From RGIG4079 sp045637505 (GTDB lineage: Bacteria > Bacteroidota > Bacteroidia > Bacteroidales > Muribaculaceae), in assembly GCA_045637505.1 (NCBI GenBank), contig JAZTZO010000017.1, positions 1 through 35,517 on the forward strand: a stretch of DNA of 35,517 nucleotides. The letters are read 5' to 3'. This document shows positions 15,993 to 24,878 of the stretch, in pieces. A program made the position numbers and the translations under genes. The stretch's first letter is position 1. Each line of letters starts with the position of its first letter. The notes under the pieces are model-generated. The model ran no database searches. It was given only the letters and a program-made list of their open reading frames with translations, and was not told where the DNA came from.

Positions 15993-18392
15993 ATGAGCAA
16001 ACCCAATTCACAATCAAGACCCTCTACCACTCATATCATTGCATCAACTACTTGTTGCGACGACAGCACATCGTGCCATAATCTTATGAAATCGCAAAGT
16101 GGCGATTATCTCTCACCTGCACCACTACCCATTGAGATTGTGGAAGGAAACTTCACACCATTCCACCACTTTACGCATCACGATGGTCTCACTACGATTT
16201 TCCTCTTGGCAGGCAACACACTTGCCATTGTAACCTGCCACGGCAATGACCTCTCTGCTCCATTCGAGATTGCCCACCTCCCATTCACTCCTCATTGTGG
16301 AGTAAATGTAGGCAACACGGTATATCTCATGACCGACCGTGGAGCATATCGCGTTGACTACGATGAACACATTAATCAATGGGTTGATATGGGTTTGATG
16401 CCACAATTCCCTGCCGTGAAAATCATAGCCACCACACCCACACAATTCTCGGTTATCACCCCATCATTCACACTATCGGGTAATTATTCCCATTGGCAAG
16501 GCTCTCTTAATAATGCCGACCAAAGATTGCTCACCACAACACTTCTCAATGCCTATTCTTCATTGCAAAATGATGCATCGATTGCTGGATTTTTTATTCA
16601 GCCAGTGATGGCTCGTTATCATTTGCTCGATAAAAATGACAATGTGCTATTCTCATCTTCGCCAGTGTTGGTGTCGGCTCCTTCGGGATTTCAATGTGTT
16701 AATCAGTTATCTCTGTTTTCCAACGATTTTACCTCGGTCAATAGCTCCACTATCACAGCGATAGGTTTTCAAATAGGCATTGAGACACAAGCATTAGTTA
16801 ATTCTCCTTGGGCCGAGGTGGTAGCAAATGTAGTCGTCGAAACAACACCCATTCTCGATCCCATTAATCACAAAGCATTAGCACAATGTCGCCTTGTGGC
16901 CACCTCAACATCTATGGGAGAGATAAAAGCATTTATGCCGGGAACTTCAATCACAATGGTTGCTACAACTGCGCCACAAGAGAATTTAATAAAAAATGCC
17001 ATTGCTACATTTTGTTCGATTGCTTCTCCATTGGTCAAATTAGCCCAACCATTCATTAACGGTATCAAAGTGACAGCGATAACTCCTCCCTCGCATTTTG
17101 ATGTGGCTATTAACGAGTCACCATCGTTATTCACGGCTCGCACCTCGGCACAAAGTGGTGATGTGGTGCTATGGGGCAATATTGCCCACCTACGACCACT
17201 TGCACCATCTATAGGGGATATCATTGCATCGGTAAATGGTAGTAGTGGATTTTGGCGCGCATTTGTGAGTGTGAAATTTCATAATAGTGACGATATTGTA
17301 GTGTGGAGTGGTGAGGGCGAAAGCAATTGTCCATCTACTTTGTCGCCAGTTTTGGCATATCCTCATAGTGATGCATGTGAAATGACTATTGCAATATCGT
17401 GTGGTGGCACTATTGTGCGCCAATCATTCCCACTCACACCACTTGCCGGTAGTGATTATGCCATTTATCTTCATCCTTCGCTCGCGCCTTTTGCTATTAT
17501 TGACGAGGCACAATCATTTATCGTTCCCACACAATACACATCACTTGCGATTGATTGGGGTAAAATTGCAGTAGCTCACGCATCACATCCGTTATTGCTC
17601 ACCTCCTCGCAGCAGATAGGAGAGGGGGAGATAAAGGTCATTACGCCAGCTGTGAGGTCGTCATCATCGTGGGATTTTGCTCGCACCCATCTCTATCTCT
17701 TTACCACTGCCGGCATTTTTGCTACATCGGTCAATGCGGCGCGCTCAAAAATATCGGCACACATTATTGACTCTCGCAGTGTTGCCGATAGCCACTCGGT
17801 TGCGTTTGCCAACAATGCTGTCTATGCCATTGCTTCGGGCGACCTCTTGAGTATATCGGGGGCGAAGGCTTCAATGTTAATTGCGAATGGAGGCTTTACT
17901 TCTTTGGCATGGCACAATGCCACGCACTCACTACTATGTGCTAACGATAGCAACTATATGGTGCTTTATGACCCTACTTGTAACTCAAAATCAACATGCG
18001 ATTCTCCCACGAGTGCTCGCCTATATAATATGGGAAATCTACCATTATTATATAATAACGAGTCGATATATGTTATGCACTCTCGTTCATCGCTCATAAA
18101 TGTGAAGTGGAGTCACACCATTGCTATTAATAACCCTTGCCAGCGTATTTCGCTTGCATCGTTCCTCTTGTCGGCATCAAAGTTTGAAGGGACAATCTCA
18201 ATAAGATGTCACAGTGGGACAGGCGATGAAAATTCTTATCCTATCACATCCATGAGCATAAACGGAGCAATTAACGCTCCCATTGCGATGCGCATGATTG
18301 CGCCACCACGCCCATTCCTGACCATTACAATCGATGGCAGAGCCTCGGCCGACTTTGCGTTTCACGCAGTCAAATTAATATTTAACCAATAA
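15993..18392 (+). CDS. Large beta-rich protein, propeller-like, next to terminase; unknown function
   Basis: A 799-residue soluble protein without signal peptide or membrane segments. The N-terminus is short and Cys/Ser/Thr-rich. The rest alternates short beta strands and turns: LTTIFLLAGNTLAIVTC and GNTVYLMTDRGAYRVDYDE near the start, NNAVYAIASGDLLSISG and HSLLCANDSNYMVLYDP near the end read like beta-propeller blades. The central segment ARYHLLDKNDNVLFSSSPVL resembles strand-rich virion proteins of Bacteroidales phages (from memory, not searched). Start at 15993 is set by the promoter; the frame is open upstream to 15906. The terminase gene follows after 33 bases on the same strand, so a joint phage-derived function, for example a tail nozzle/hub protein, is a hypothesis only. 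Confidence 0.6.
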   Translation: MSKPNSQSRPSTTHIIASTTCCDDSTSCHNLMKSQSGDYLSPAPLPIEIVEGNFTPFHHFTHHDGLTTIFLLAGNTLAIVTCHGNDLSAPFEIAHLPFTPHCGVNVGNTVYLMTDRGAYRVDYDEHINQWVDMGLMPQFPAVKIIATTPTQFSVITPSFTLSGNYSHWQGSLNNADQRLLTTTLLNAYSSLQNDASIAGFFIQPVMARYHLLDKNDNVLFSSSPVLVSAPSGFQCVNQLSLFSNDFTSVNSSTITAIGFQIGIETQALVNSPWAEVVANVVVETTPILDPINHKALAQCRLVATSTSMGEIKAFMPGTSITMVATTAPQENLIKNAIATFCSIASPLVKLAQPFINGIKVTAITPPSHFDVAINESPSLFTARTSAQSGDVVLWGNIAHLRPLAPSIGDIIASVNGSSGFWRAFVSVKFHNSDDIVVWSGEGESNCPSTLSPVLAYPHSDACEMTIAISCGGTIVRQSFPLTPLAGSDYAIYLHPSLAPFAIIDEAQSFIVPTQYTSLAIDWGKIAVAHASHPLLLTSSQQIGEGEIKVITPAVRSSSSWDFARTHLYLFTTAGIFATSVNAARSKISAHIIDSRSVADSHSVAFANNAVYAIASGDLLSISGAKASMLIANGGFTSLAWHNATHSLLCANDSNYMVLYDPTCNSKSTCDSPTSARLYNMGNLPLLYNNESIYVMHSRSSLINVKWSHTIAINNPCQRISLASFLLSASKFEGTISIRCHSGTGDENSYPITSMSINGAINAPIAMRMIAPPRPFLTITIDGRASADFAFHAVKLIFNQ

Positions 18393-18425
18393 GCCCAATA
18401 ATTAAACCATATCTAACGACTAAAT

Positions 18426-20306
18426 ATGAATTATACCGATATTATTGAAGAAAATCGCCGTCGCAATGAAGCGCTCATCACTCCCTATGATCCTATAAAG
18501 GGGATTGGGTGCATAGGAAGTCGCACTCGAGTAGATGCATCGCACTTGGGCTTTGGTGCCGAGGTGTGGCTCCCCGATGCGATGCTTGCCGATGCTAAAT
18601 ATCCCGTTGCTTCGGCCAATGCCGATAGTTGGGTCAAACTGCGTTGTCACCACGACTTTGAATTTTGGTGTGCTATGTGTGTGAAAATCAAAGACAAACT
18701 ATCGGGACAAGATATTCCATTTGTTCTCAATGCTCCACAGCGTCGAGTGGCAGCGCTTTTTGAGCAGCAACGCACCGCATCAAAGCCCATTCGTGCCATC
18801 ATGCTCAAGGCGCGTCAATGGGGTGGAAGCACTCTCACGCAGATGTATATGGCTTGGATACAATCTGTTCATTGTCACAACTGGCACTCACTCATTTGCG
18901 CTCATGTAAAGGACACGGCAGCATCAATACGCGGCATGTACTCTAAAATGCTATCATCCTACCCCGAACAGTATTGGGAGGGAGATGTAGCACCTAAATT
19001 TTCGCCATTTGAACGCTCAATCAATATCCGTGAGATTGCTGGCCGGGGGTGTCGTGTCACTGTGGGGTCGGCCGAAAATCAAGAGGCTGTGCGTGGAAGC
19101 GATTTTGCTATGGCTCATCTCTCTGAAACGGCTTTTTGGAGCGATAGCACTACTCGTTCGCCCGACCGCTTCATTCGCGCTGTGTGTGGCTCAATAGCGC
19201 TTGTCCCATATTCGCTCATAGTGATGGAAAGTACTGCCAATGGGGTGGGTAACTATTTTCACAACGAGTGGATAAGAGCCAAGGAGGGGAAAAGTGACAA
19301 AACTCCTATATTTGTGCCATGGAATGAGATTGAAATATATCGTATGCCAGTCGGCAACCCTCAAACGCTATGGGAGTCTATGGACGAGTATGAACGAGGG
19401 TTATGGGATAATGGCCTTACTCTCGAAATGATTAATTGGTATCATCACAAGCGTGCCGAGTATCCCTCTCATGCTATGATGAAAGCCGAATATCCGTCAA
19501 CCGACATAGAAGCGTTTACATGCACAGGTCGCAATCTATTCTCGGCCGAGGCTATTGAGCAGTTGCGTCTTGATTGCCGAGAACCTCAATGGGTGGGTGA
19601 ACTTGTGGGAGATGCCGTCGTGGGAGAGGAGTCGTTGCGCAACATTCGTTTTTCGCCCGATTCTCATGGAAAATTGTGGATATGGGAAAAGCCTGTAGAG
19701 GGGGCTAATTCATCGCGATATGTGGTTGCGGTGGACATAGGTGGCCGCTCTCATTCAAGCGATTATTCGGTTATTGCAGTCATAGATCGTGGCAAGAATT
19801 GCCCCGAGGTAGTGGCTCAATGGCGTGGACACATCGACCACGATATTCTCACATGGAAAAGCGCTCAAATAGCTCGGTGGTATGCCCATGCTCTACTGGT
19901 TATTGAAAGTAATACACTCGAAACATCAAGTGATATTGACAACTCTCTTTACACACTATCGCAACTCAACGGTGTGTACCACAATCTTTATCGCCGTCAA
20001 CGCTTGGGACAAGTGGGCGACTCGCTCGAACATCGCATAGGCTTTCACACTAATCGAGCCACCAAATCGCTTATTATCACTCACCTCATTGCTATGGTGC
20101 GCGACAAAGGTTATGTAGAACGATGCAACGAGGCTTGTAACGAACTATCAACCTATGAGCAACTACCCAACGGCTCTTATGCAGCCAAAATAGGATATCA
20201 CGATGATATACTCATGACGCGGGCCATTGCTCTTTATGTAGCATCGACCACTCAAGTGGCTCCTCCTCAAGATTTCTCGGGACTTTTTTCGCATAAAGGG
20301 TGGTAG
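18426..20306 (+). CDS. Phage terminase large subunit (orphan)
   Basis: A 626-residue packaging motor-like protein. The ATPase half has the adenine-binding region LNAPQRRVAALFEQQ (101-115), a Walker A variant KARQWGGST (128-136), a Walker B-like MAHLSE (229-234) and coupling motif MESTANG (267-273). The RNase H-like nuclease half has D437 in VVAVDIGG, D446, E494 in VIESNT, and H592-D593-D594 in YHDDILM, so all metal-binding acids expected for TerL are present. The length is typical of TerL. No small terminase, portal, protease, capsid, integrase or lysis gene is nearby; the only apparent partner is the beta-rich protein upstream. No frameshift or stop is seen, which argues against a decaying remnant. 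Confidence 0.88.
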   Translation: MNYTDIIEENRRRNEALITPYDPIKGIGCIGSRTRVDASHLGFGAEVWLPDAMLADAKYPVASANADSWVKLRCHHDFEFWCAMCVKIKDKLSGQDIPFVLNAPQRRVAALFEQQRTASKPIRAIMLKARQWGGSTLTQMYMAWIQSVHCHNWHSLICAHVKDTAASIRGMYSKMLSSYPEQYWEGDVAPKFSPFERSINIREIAGRGCRVTVGSAENQEAVRGSDFAMAHLSETAFWSDSTTRSPDRFIRAVCGSIALVPYSLIVMESTANGVGNYFHNEWIRAKEGKSDKTPIFVPWNEIEIYRMPVGNPQTLWESMDEYERGLWDNGLTLEMINWYHHKRAEYPSHAMMKAEYPSTDIEAFTCTGRNLFSAEAIEQLRLDCREPQWVGELVGDAVVGEESLRNIRFSPDSHGKLWIWEKPVEGANSSRYVVAVDIGGRSHSSDYSVIAVIDRGKNCPEVVAQWRGHIDHDILTWKSAQIARWYAHALLVIESNTLETSSDIDNSLYTLSQLNGVYHNLYRRQRLGQVGDSLEHRIGFHTNRATKSLIITHLIAMVRDKGYVERCNEACNELSTYEQLPNGSYAAKIGYHDDILMTRAIALYVASTTQVAPPQDFSGLFSHKGW

Positions 20307-20400
20307 CAGTTGATGAGGAAAGTTTTTTGATAGGATAATACTAAAATTATATGGCTAATTGTTTTTTCTCGTTACTTTTTTCTCTTTGCTCTCGATTGCC

Positions 20401-20408
20401 TATCTTTG
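20401..20408 (+). promoter_or_regulatory. -7 element of the HAD phosphatase gene
   Basis: TATCTTTG matches TAnnTTTG and ends only 9 bases before ATG 20418. The transcript would start near 20414, giving a nearly leaderless mRNA. The longer frame opening at 20406 would begin inside the promoter and is rejected. Confidence 0.55.
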
Positions 20409-20417
20409 TGCTTGATT

Positions 20418-21263
20418 ATGGCAAAGACTCTTTACATTAGCGATATGGACGGCACATTGCTTGGTGCCGATAGTAAGTTGAGCAGCGATTCGGCTCGCAT
20501 CATTACCGATTTAACTCTTCGGGGAGCAAATATAACCGTTGCCACGGCTCGCACACCGGCTACGGTAGAAATTATACTTGCTGATGTGGCAATGTCGATT
20601 CCGGCAATAGTGATGACAGGGGCTGCAATGTGGTGTCGCGACACTAAACGCTATATAAATGTCAAGTATCTTGCCGAAGATACATATTGCCAACTTATGG
20701 CAAAGTGTGAAGAATATGGGGTGTATCCTTTTCGCTATGCATTGCCCCTTGGCGAGTCGATGCAAGTGTATCATAATGGAACGATGTTGCAATGTGAACG
20801 AGAGTTTGTTGATGGTCGATTAAACTTGGGATTGAAAAATTTTCATATCGATGATCCTCACGGACTATTGCCTATGTTGCCCGGAGTGGTGTTTTTCTTT
20901 GCAATGGGTGAGCGTGAACGCATCTTTGCCCTGGCCGACGATTTGCGTGCATCGGTCAATTGCTCGGTGTCGTGTTATGTGGATATATTTGATTCAAATG
21001 TGGGGTTGCTTGAGTTGTTTGCTCCTGGAGTGTCAAAAGCCGCTGCCGTGAAGCAATTGGCTACAGAAGTAGGTGCCGATAGAGTGGTAGTATTTGGCGA
21101 TAATCTCAATGATATCCCCATGATGCAAGTTGCCGATGTGGCTGTTGCCGTCGATAATGCCCTCCCCGAAGTAAAAGCCATAGCCCATAAAGTGATAGGC
21201 GCCAACACCACCGATGCCGTGCCCCACTTCATCAAGAACGACTTTGAAAAGACTGTGATATAG
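20418..21263 (+). CDS. Cof-type HAD-IIB family phosphatase
   Basis: A 281-residue cytosolic haloacid dehalogenase-superfamily hydrolase, type IIB cap. Motif I is DMDGTLL (9-15; nucleophile D9, acid D11), motif II is the Thr in VATART (about 39-44), the motif III lysine is in the KAAAVKQL region, and motif IV is FGDNLNDIPMM (about 229-239). Such enzymes dephosphorylate sugar phosphates, flavin or pyridoxal phosphate; substrate specificity lies in the cap and cannot be read here. It starts 111 bases after the terminase gene with its own promoter, so it is probably unrelated to it. Confidence 0.9.
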   Translation: MAKTLYISDMDGTLLGADSKLSSDSARIITDLTLRGANITVATARTPATVEIILADVAMSIPAIVMTGAAMWCRDTKRYINVKYLAEDTYCQLMAKCEEYGVYPFRYALPLGESMQVYHNGTMLQCEREFVDGRLNLGLKNFHIDDPHGLLPMLPGVVFFFAMGERERIFALADDLRASVNCSVSCYVDIFDSNVGLLELFAPGVSKAAAVKQLATEVGADRVVVFGDNLNDIPMMQVADVAVAVDNALPEVKAIAHKVIGANTTDAVPHFIKNDFEKTVI

Positions 21264-21318
21264 TTTTATAATTATCACCACCCACCGACAATAAAAGGGG
21301 TGCGACCGGCGATAAACT

Positions 21319-21942
21319 TTAGTAATTGATGAATACTATATATTCGCCTTGGCAATTAATTGAGAATTGGTCGGCTGTGGTTTTGTTGAGAGTGCCTTGC
21401 CACCACGATGAGAAGTCGCGAATGGGGTAGGCAAGTCCTTCGCCAGTCATTCCCTCGGTTCCGAACCCGAAAATTGACACGGCACTGCCTTTGGGAGAAC
21501 TGAATGTTTGGTTGCCATTGCATGCTACCATCATGCCATAGTCGGTGTAGATTCTCACATTAAGTCCCTTGCGAAGGTATTCGATGAGCAAACTGATATT
21601 GCCGAGTGTGTGATCTTCGCGACGGCCTGTGGCTGCCACGATTGCAATATCACGATACCCCTTGCTTGCGAGATATTCAACGGCCTTGGTTTGGTCGTTG
21701 GTTTCTTGGTCGGGATTGATGCGAATAATGTCGGCATACTGTGATTTTGCTTCTTCGCTTAATGAGTCGCCATCGCCCACAATGCGCCATGGGGTGAGCC
21801 CGTGAGAGAGATATTCATCGGCTGCACCATCGCAACACACCACTTTGAGAGCAGCGTGAAGCATTGCCAAAGGTTTTTCGTGAGTAGGATAGTCGCCTCC
21901 TCCCACAATCACGGCATCGGGTGTAAATTCGTAACTTATCAT
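21319..21942 (-). CDS. thiN: Thiamine pyrophosphokinase
   Basis: Cytosolic enzyme converting thiamine and ATP to thiamine diphosphate, 207 residues from the chosen start. Motifs: GGGDYPT (14-20), CCDGAADEY (36-44), GDGDSLS (56-62), DQETNDQTKA (78-87) and TGRREDHTLGN (105-115), all typical of the TPK catalytic domain; the C-terminal part (from about 150) is the B1-binding domain. ATG 21942 is preferred because it overlaps the upstream transporter stop as ATGA, which suggests translational coupling; a longer start at 21966 would overlap it by 28 bases. The pairing with a PnuC-family transporter indicates thiamine salvage. Confidence 0.93.
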   Translation of the reverse strand: MISYEFTPDAVIVGGGDYPTHEKPLAMLHAALKVVCCDGAADEYLSHGLTPWRIVGDGDSLSEEAKSQYADIIRINPDQETNDQTKAVEYLASKGYRDIAIVAATGRREDHTLGNISLLIEYLRKGLNVRIYTDYGMMVACNGNQTFSSPKGSAVSIFGFGTEGMTGEGLAYPIRDFSSWWQGTLNKTTADQFSINCQGEYIVFINY

Positions 21943-22517
21943 TGTGCGATCATCAATTCTTTCCATTTCTTATATCCAAAGTAAGCGATTACGGCATAGA
22001 GAGCATATAACCCGGCTGTGAAATATAAATCTTTATAGATATATACCCCGGCACTCACAACATCAACAACGAGCCACACCCACCATTGCTCGATATATTT
22101 GCGAGCCATCAACCACATTGCTACGATGCTCAATGAGGTTGTAACACTGTCCCACCAAGGTACATTGCTATCGGTAAATGAGATGAGTATATATGCGATA
22201 GCAAAAGTGAGGATGGTGCAAACGATGCTTAATGGCACGATTAATCGGCGTGGCGTGTGAGCGATTTTTAGCGTTTCTGTTGCGATTTCTTTTGTTTTGC
22301 GACTAATTGCCCATTTCCAACAAATAAAGCCGTAAACCGATGCTAAAACATAGTATATCTGTATTCCCATGTCGGCATACAATCCGGCATCAAAAAAAAT
22401 GAATGTATAGACAACAGGCATCACCACACTTGCTACCCACAAGTAGATGCTTGCGTGATACTCGAGCCATAGGTAAACGAGCCCTATAATCGTGCCTATT
22501 ATTTCTAAATAATCCAT
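21939..22517 (-). CDS. pnuC: PnuC-family transporter, probably thiamine (PnuT)
   Basis: Inner-membrane vitamin transporter of 192 residues with about seven hydrophobic segments, starting MDYLEIIGTIIGLVYLWLEY. The PnuC family landmarks WLEYHASIYLW and the C-terminal VWLVVDVVSAGVYIYKDLYF (about 146-165) are present. PnuC homologues import nicotinamide riboside, riboflavin or thiamine; the translationally overlapping thiamine pyrophosphokinase makes thiamine the likely substrate (inference). The start is ATG 22517, because the alternative ATG at 22541 lies within the -7 promoter element. No TPP riboswitch fits in the short leader. Confidence 0.88.
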   Translation of the reverse strand: MDYLEIIGTIIGLVYLWLEYHASIYLWVASVVMPVVYTFIFFDAGLYADMGIQIYYVLASVYGFICWKWAISRKTKEIATETLKIAHTPRRLIVPLSIVCTILTFAIAYILISFTDSNVPWWDSVTTSLSIVAMWLMARKYIEQWWVWLVVDVVSAGVYIYKDLYFTAGLYALYAVIAYFGYKKWKELMIAQ

Positions 22518-22538
22518 ACCAGTGTAAAAAATCAACAA

Positions 22539-22546
22539 CAAAGGTA
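22539..22546 (-). promoter_or_regulatory. -7 element of the pnuT-thiN operon
   Basis: On the minus strand TACCTTTG (22546-22539) matches TAnnTTTG; the start would be near 22532, 15 bases before ATG 22517. Confidence 0.55.
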
Positions 22547-22566
22547 GTAAATTACTTACTTTTATC

Positions 22567-22574
22567 TAAATTTG
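22567..22574 (+). promoter_or_regulatory. -7 element of the histidine kinase gene
   Basis: TAAATTTG matches TAnnTTTG; the start would be near 22581, about 33 bases before ATG 22614. It lies 20 bases from the opposing pnuT -7 element, so the two divergent promoters share their upstream sequence. Confidence 0.5.
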
Positions 22575-22613
22575 CACTTATAATAATCATCAATACTGCT
22601 CGTTTTAATATTA

Positions 22614-23798
22614 ATGGCAAATATTTACGACATACGACGATATGGTAAAATCGCATTTCTTGTGGTTGCAGTGATTGTTGTGGCTATATTTTTGTATTTC
22701 TTCAACAATCTCGTCAAAGACCTCGCGCAACAAGAGCGTGAGCGCATGGAGATATGGGCCGACGCCACAAAAGAGATGATTACCCAGCAGTCGGGCACCG
22801 ATGTGGATTTCCTTTTCAGCATCATCAACCGCAACCACACAATCCCTGTGTTGCTCACCGACGATGCTGGGAATATCCTATCCCATAGTAACTTTTCGTT
22901 GCCCGAACCGATTGACTCGCTCAACCCCATGTATCTCTCGGCGGCAAACGAGGCATATCTCAACGAGAAACTTGATGACTTGCGCAACTCGTCAAATGTG
23001 ATTAACATCGAAATAGGAGAGGGGAGTAACCAATATCTCTATTATGAAGACTCAACGCTTTTGAAGCAGTTGAGTTACTATCCTTATATACAATTGCTTG
23101 TGATGTTGGCATTTATTGCCGTCGTATATTTTGCCGTGACATCGACCAAGACTGCCGAACAAAATAAAGTGTGGGTAGGGCTATCGAAAGAAACAGCACA
23201 CCAACTTGGTACACCCATCTCATCGCTCATGGCATGGATGGAACTTATGGAGAGCCTTGGCGTGGATGCCGAAACTGTGGCCGAGATGAACAAAGATGTG
23301 CAACGATTGAGCACCATCGCATCGCGATTCTCAAAGATAGGCTCAAAACCCCAAATGGAAGATGAAAATCTCAACGAGGTAGTGACACGCGCATCGTCCT
23401 ACATGGCGTCGCGCATCTCATCGCGCATAAAATTGAGCATAAACACTTGTGAGGGGACAATACCCGTAAAAGCATCGGCGCCACTATTTGAGTGGGTGAT
23501 GGAAAACCTCATAAAGAACGCCGTTGACGCAATGGAAGGATCGGGAGCGATAACCATCACCACTGGCACCGACAAAGGAGTGGGGTATATCGAAGTAGCC
23601 GACACTGGCAAAGGCCTTTCGCGCAAAAACTTCAAAACCATCTTCAACCCTGGTTACACCACCAAGAAACGCGGTTGGGGACTTGGCCTTACCCTTGCCA
23701 AACGCATCATAGAGCAATACCACTCTGGTAAAATTTATGTGCTCACCTCCGAGCCCGGCATCGGCACCACCTTCCGCATCGAAGTGCCACTAAAATAG
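22614..23798 (+). CDS. Membrane sensor histidine kinase (orphan)
   Basis: A 394-residue two-component sensor. Membrane segments are at about 12-32 and 157-177, with a periplasmic sensor of about 125 residues between them. The phosphoacceptor is H196 in KETAHQLGTPISSL, the N box ENLIKNAVDAME (297-308), the G1 box DTGKG (330-334), and the G2 box RGWGLGLTLAKRI (353-365). All catalytic boxes are present. The HQLGTP form of the H box, in place of HELRTP, is seen in a Bacteroidetes subgroup of kinases. No response regulator gene is adjacent, so its partner lies elsewhere. Confidence 0.92.
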   Translation: MANIYDIRRYGKIAFLVVAVIVVAIFLYFFNNLVKDLAQQERERMEIWADATKEMITQQSGTDVDFLFSIINRNHTIPVLLTDDAGNILSHSNFSLPEPIDSLNPMYLSAANEAYLNEKLDDLRNSSNVINIEIGEGSNQYLYYEDSTLLKQLSYYPYIQLLVMLAFIAVVYFAVTSTKTAEQNKVWVGLSKETAHQLGTPISSLMAWMELMESLGVDAETVAEMNKDVQRLSTIASRFSKIGSKPQMEDENLNEVVTRASSYMASRISSRIKLSINTCEGTIPVKASAPLFEWVMENLIKNAVDAMEGSGAITITTGTDKGVGYIEVADTGKGLSRKNFKTIFNPGYTTKKRGWGLGLTLAKRIIEQYHSGKIYVLTSEPGIGTTFRIEVPLK

Positions 23799-23871
23799 TG
23801 AGGATTACGGTAGGTCGCTCTGCGAATCAAGTGGGAACAGGATAATACGATAAAATTGGAATATAAAACAC

Positions 23872-23908
23872 CAAGCGATGCCCAGGAGGGACATCGCTTG
23901 TGCTTTTT
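23872..23908 (+). terminator. Bidirectional terminator between histidine kinase and acidic lipoprotein
   Basis: CAAGCGATG/CATCGCTTG (23872-23880, 23892-23900) form a 9-bp stem followed by TGCTTTTT on the plus strand and by GTGTTTTAT on the minus strand. It separates two convergent genes. Confidence 0.7.
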
Positions 23909-23922
23909 ATGTGAGAAAATGA

Positions 23923-24402
23923 TTACTTGCCGAAAATTGCGCCAAGTGTAGATGTAGCTAATTTTGAAGCAATTTTTGTAGTTTTAAGAGTAAGCTTATC
24001 CAAACGCTTTTTTTGAGCAGCCGACAAATCGGGATTTTTGCTAAGTTCGTCGATTTCCTCTAAAAGTTCATTTTGATCGGGTTGAATATCAAGAATGCCT
24101 ACTCCTTTACCTATTTTTTCGCATTTCTTTAATATTTCATCAGCTTTGTCTTCAAGTTCACCAATTTTTTCGTCAAATTTAGGGTCACCAGTAGATTCCT
24201 CTTCAGTAGCTTCTTCAGCTTTAACTTCATCCGATTCAGCATCAGAAGATTCAACAGTTTCTACTACATCTTCAATCGATTCGCTTAGTTCTGCAGCTTC
24301 GGTAGCCAATTCAGTAACTTTTTCGATAGAATCTTTGTTATTGCCACAAGAAACAATGCACAATGTCGCAAAAGATAGTAGTAAATAGTTAATTTTTTTC
24401 AT
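23923..24402 (-). CDS. Small acidic lipoprotein, function unknown
   Basis: A 159-residue predicted lipoprotein: signal peptide with Cys19 (CIVSC). The mature part is dominated by Glu/Asp (about 23-76, repeated EVTEL/EAEEL/ESIEDVVETVESS pattern), likely helical or coiled-coil; a more basic helical C-terminus follows (LSAAQKKRLDKLTLKTTKIA). No catalytic motif and no family that I recognise. It lies 33 bases downstream of a small membrane protein on the same strand and probably forms an operon with it, so an envelope-associated role of the pair is possible. Confidence 0.7.
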   Translation of the reverse strand: MKKINYLLLSFATLCIVSCGNNKDSIEKVTELATEAAELSESIEDVVETVESSDAESDEVKAEEATEEESTGDPKFDEKIGELEDKADEILKKCEKIGKGVGILDIQPDQNELLEEIDELSKNPDLSAAQKKRLDKLTLKTTKIASKLATSTLGAIFGK

Positions 24403-24435
24403 AATCTCAAACTTAAATTAATTATTATGGATTAA

Positions 24436-24762
24436 TTATTCCACAGTTTTCACAATGTCGTTAACCGCGTCTAAAGTGTTAACAGTAGTTTCTACGGCAC
24501 TTGCAGTATATAATCCAGCAAATAAGATAGGAGCAAAAAATGCTAACGCACATAATACTAAACCGATAACTGATTTAGACATGTTTTGTGATTTGACAAT
24601 TGAAACAATCCCACAAACAATCCCAATAGGAGCCAAAATCCAATTGAGGGGAGTGAGGAACAAAAACCAAGCGCTAAGCAAAGGCAATAACGCAAAAACG
24701 AAAGTAATAATACCTAACACCATTGTGGCTTTACTCCAACCACCATTCTTTTTTTCTTCCAT
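24436..24762 (-). CDS. Small membrane protein, DUF4190-like
   Basis: A 108-residue protein with a charged N-terminus (MEEKKNGGWSKATM) and three hydrophobic stretches at about 14-32, 38-56 and 64-86. The middle has the G-I-V-x-G-I-V-S-I-V-x-S pattern common to DUF4190-type small membrane proteins. The C-terminal tail (ETTVNTLDAVNDIVKTVE) is soluble. First gene of a two-gene minus-strand unit with the acidic lipoprotein. The biochemical role is unknown. Confidence 0.7.
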   Translation of the reverse strand: MEEKKNGGWSKATMVLGIITFVFALLPLLSAWFLFLTPLNWILAPIGIVCGIVSIVKSQNMSKSVIGLVLCALAFFAPILFAGLYTASAVETTVNTLDAVNDIVKTVE

Positions 24763-24847
24763 AATAAATATGATTTAAAAATATTGTGCCTACTCTATTA
24801 TGGATTTTCGGCATCCTCCTTTTTTGATAATTTTTTTATTCTGGTGA

Positions 24848-24878
24848 CAAAGTTAAACACTCTTAACAGTAATTCAAA
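24848..24878 (-). promoter_or_regulatory. Promoter of the small membrane protein-lipoprotein pair
   Basis: On the minus strand TTTG (24878-24875), a 19-base spacer and TAACTTTG (24855-24848) give a full consensus match. The leader to ATG 24762 would be about 80 bases. Confidence 0.75.

Noticed and set aside
15900..20310. A complete prophage
   Set aside because: Only a terminase-like and one beta-rich gene are present; no integrase, portal, capsid, tail tape measure or lysis genes, and core genes resume on both sides.
22518..22613. TPP riboswitch in front of the thiamine operon
   Set aside because: The leader is about 15 bases long and the conserved CTGAGA/GATGAG elements are not present on either strand.
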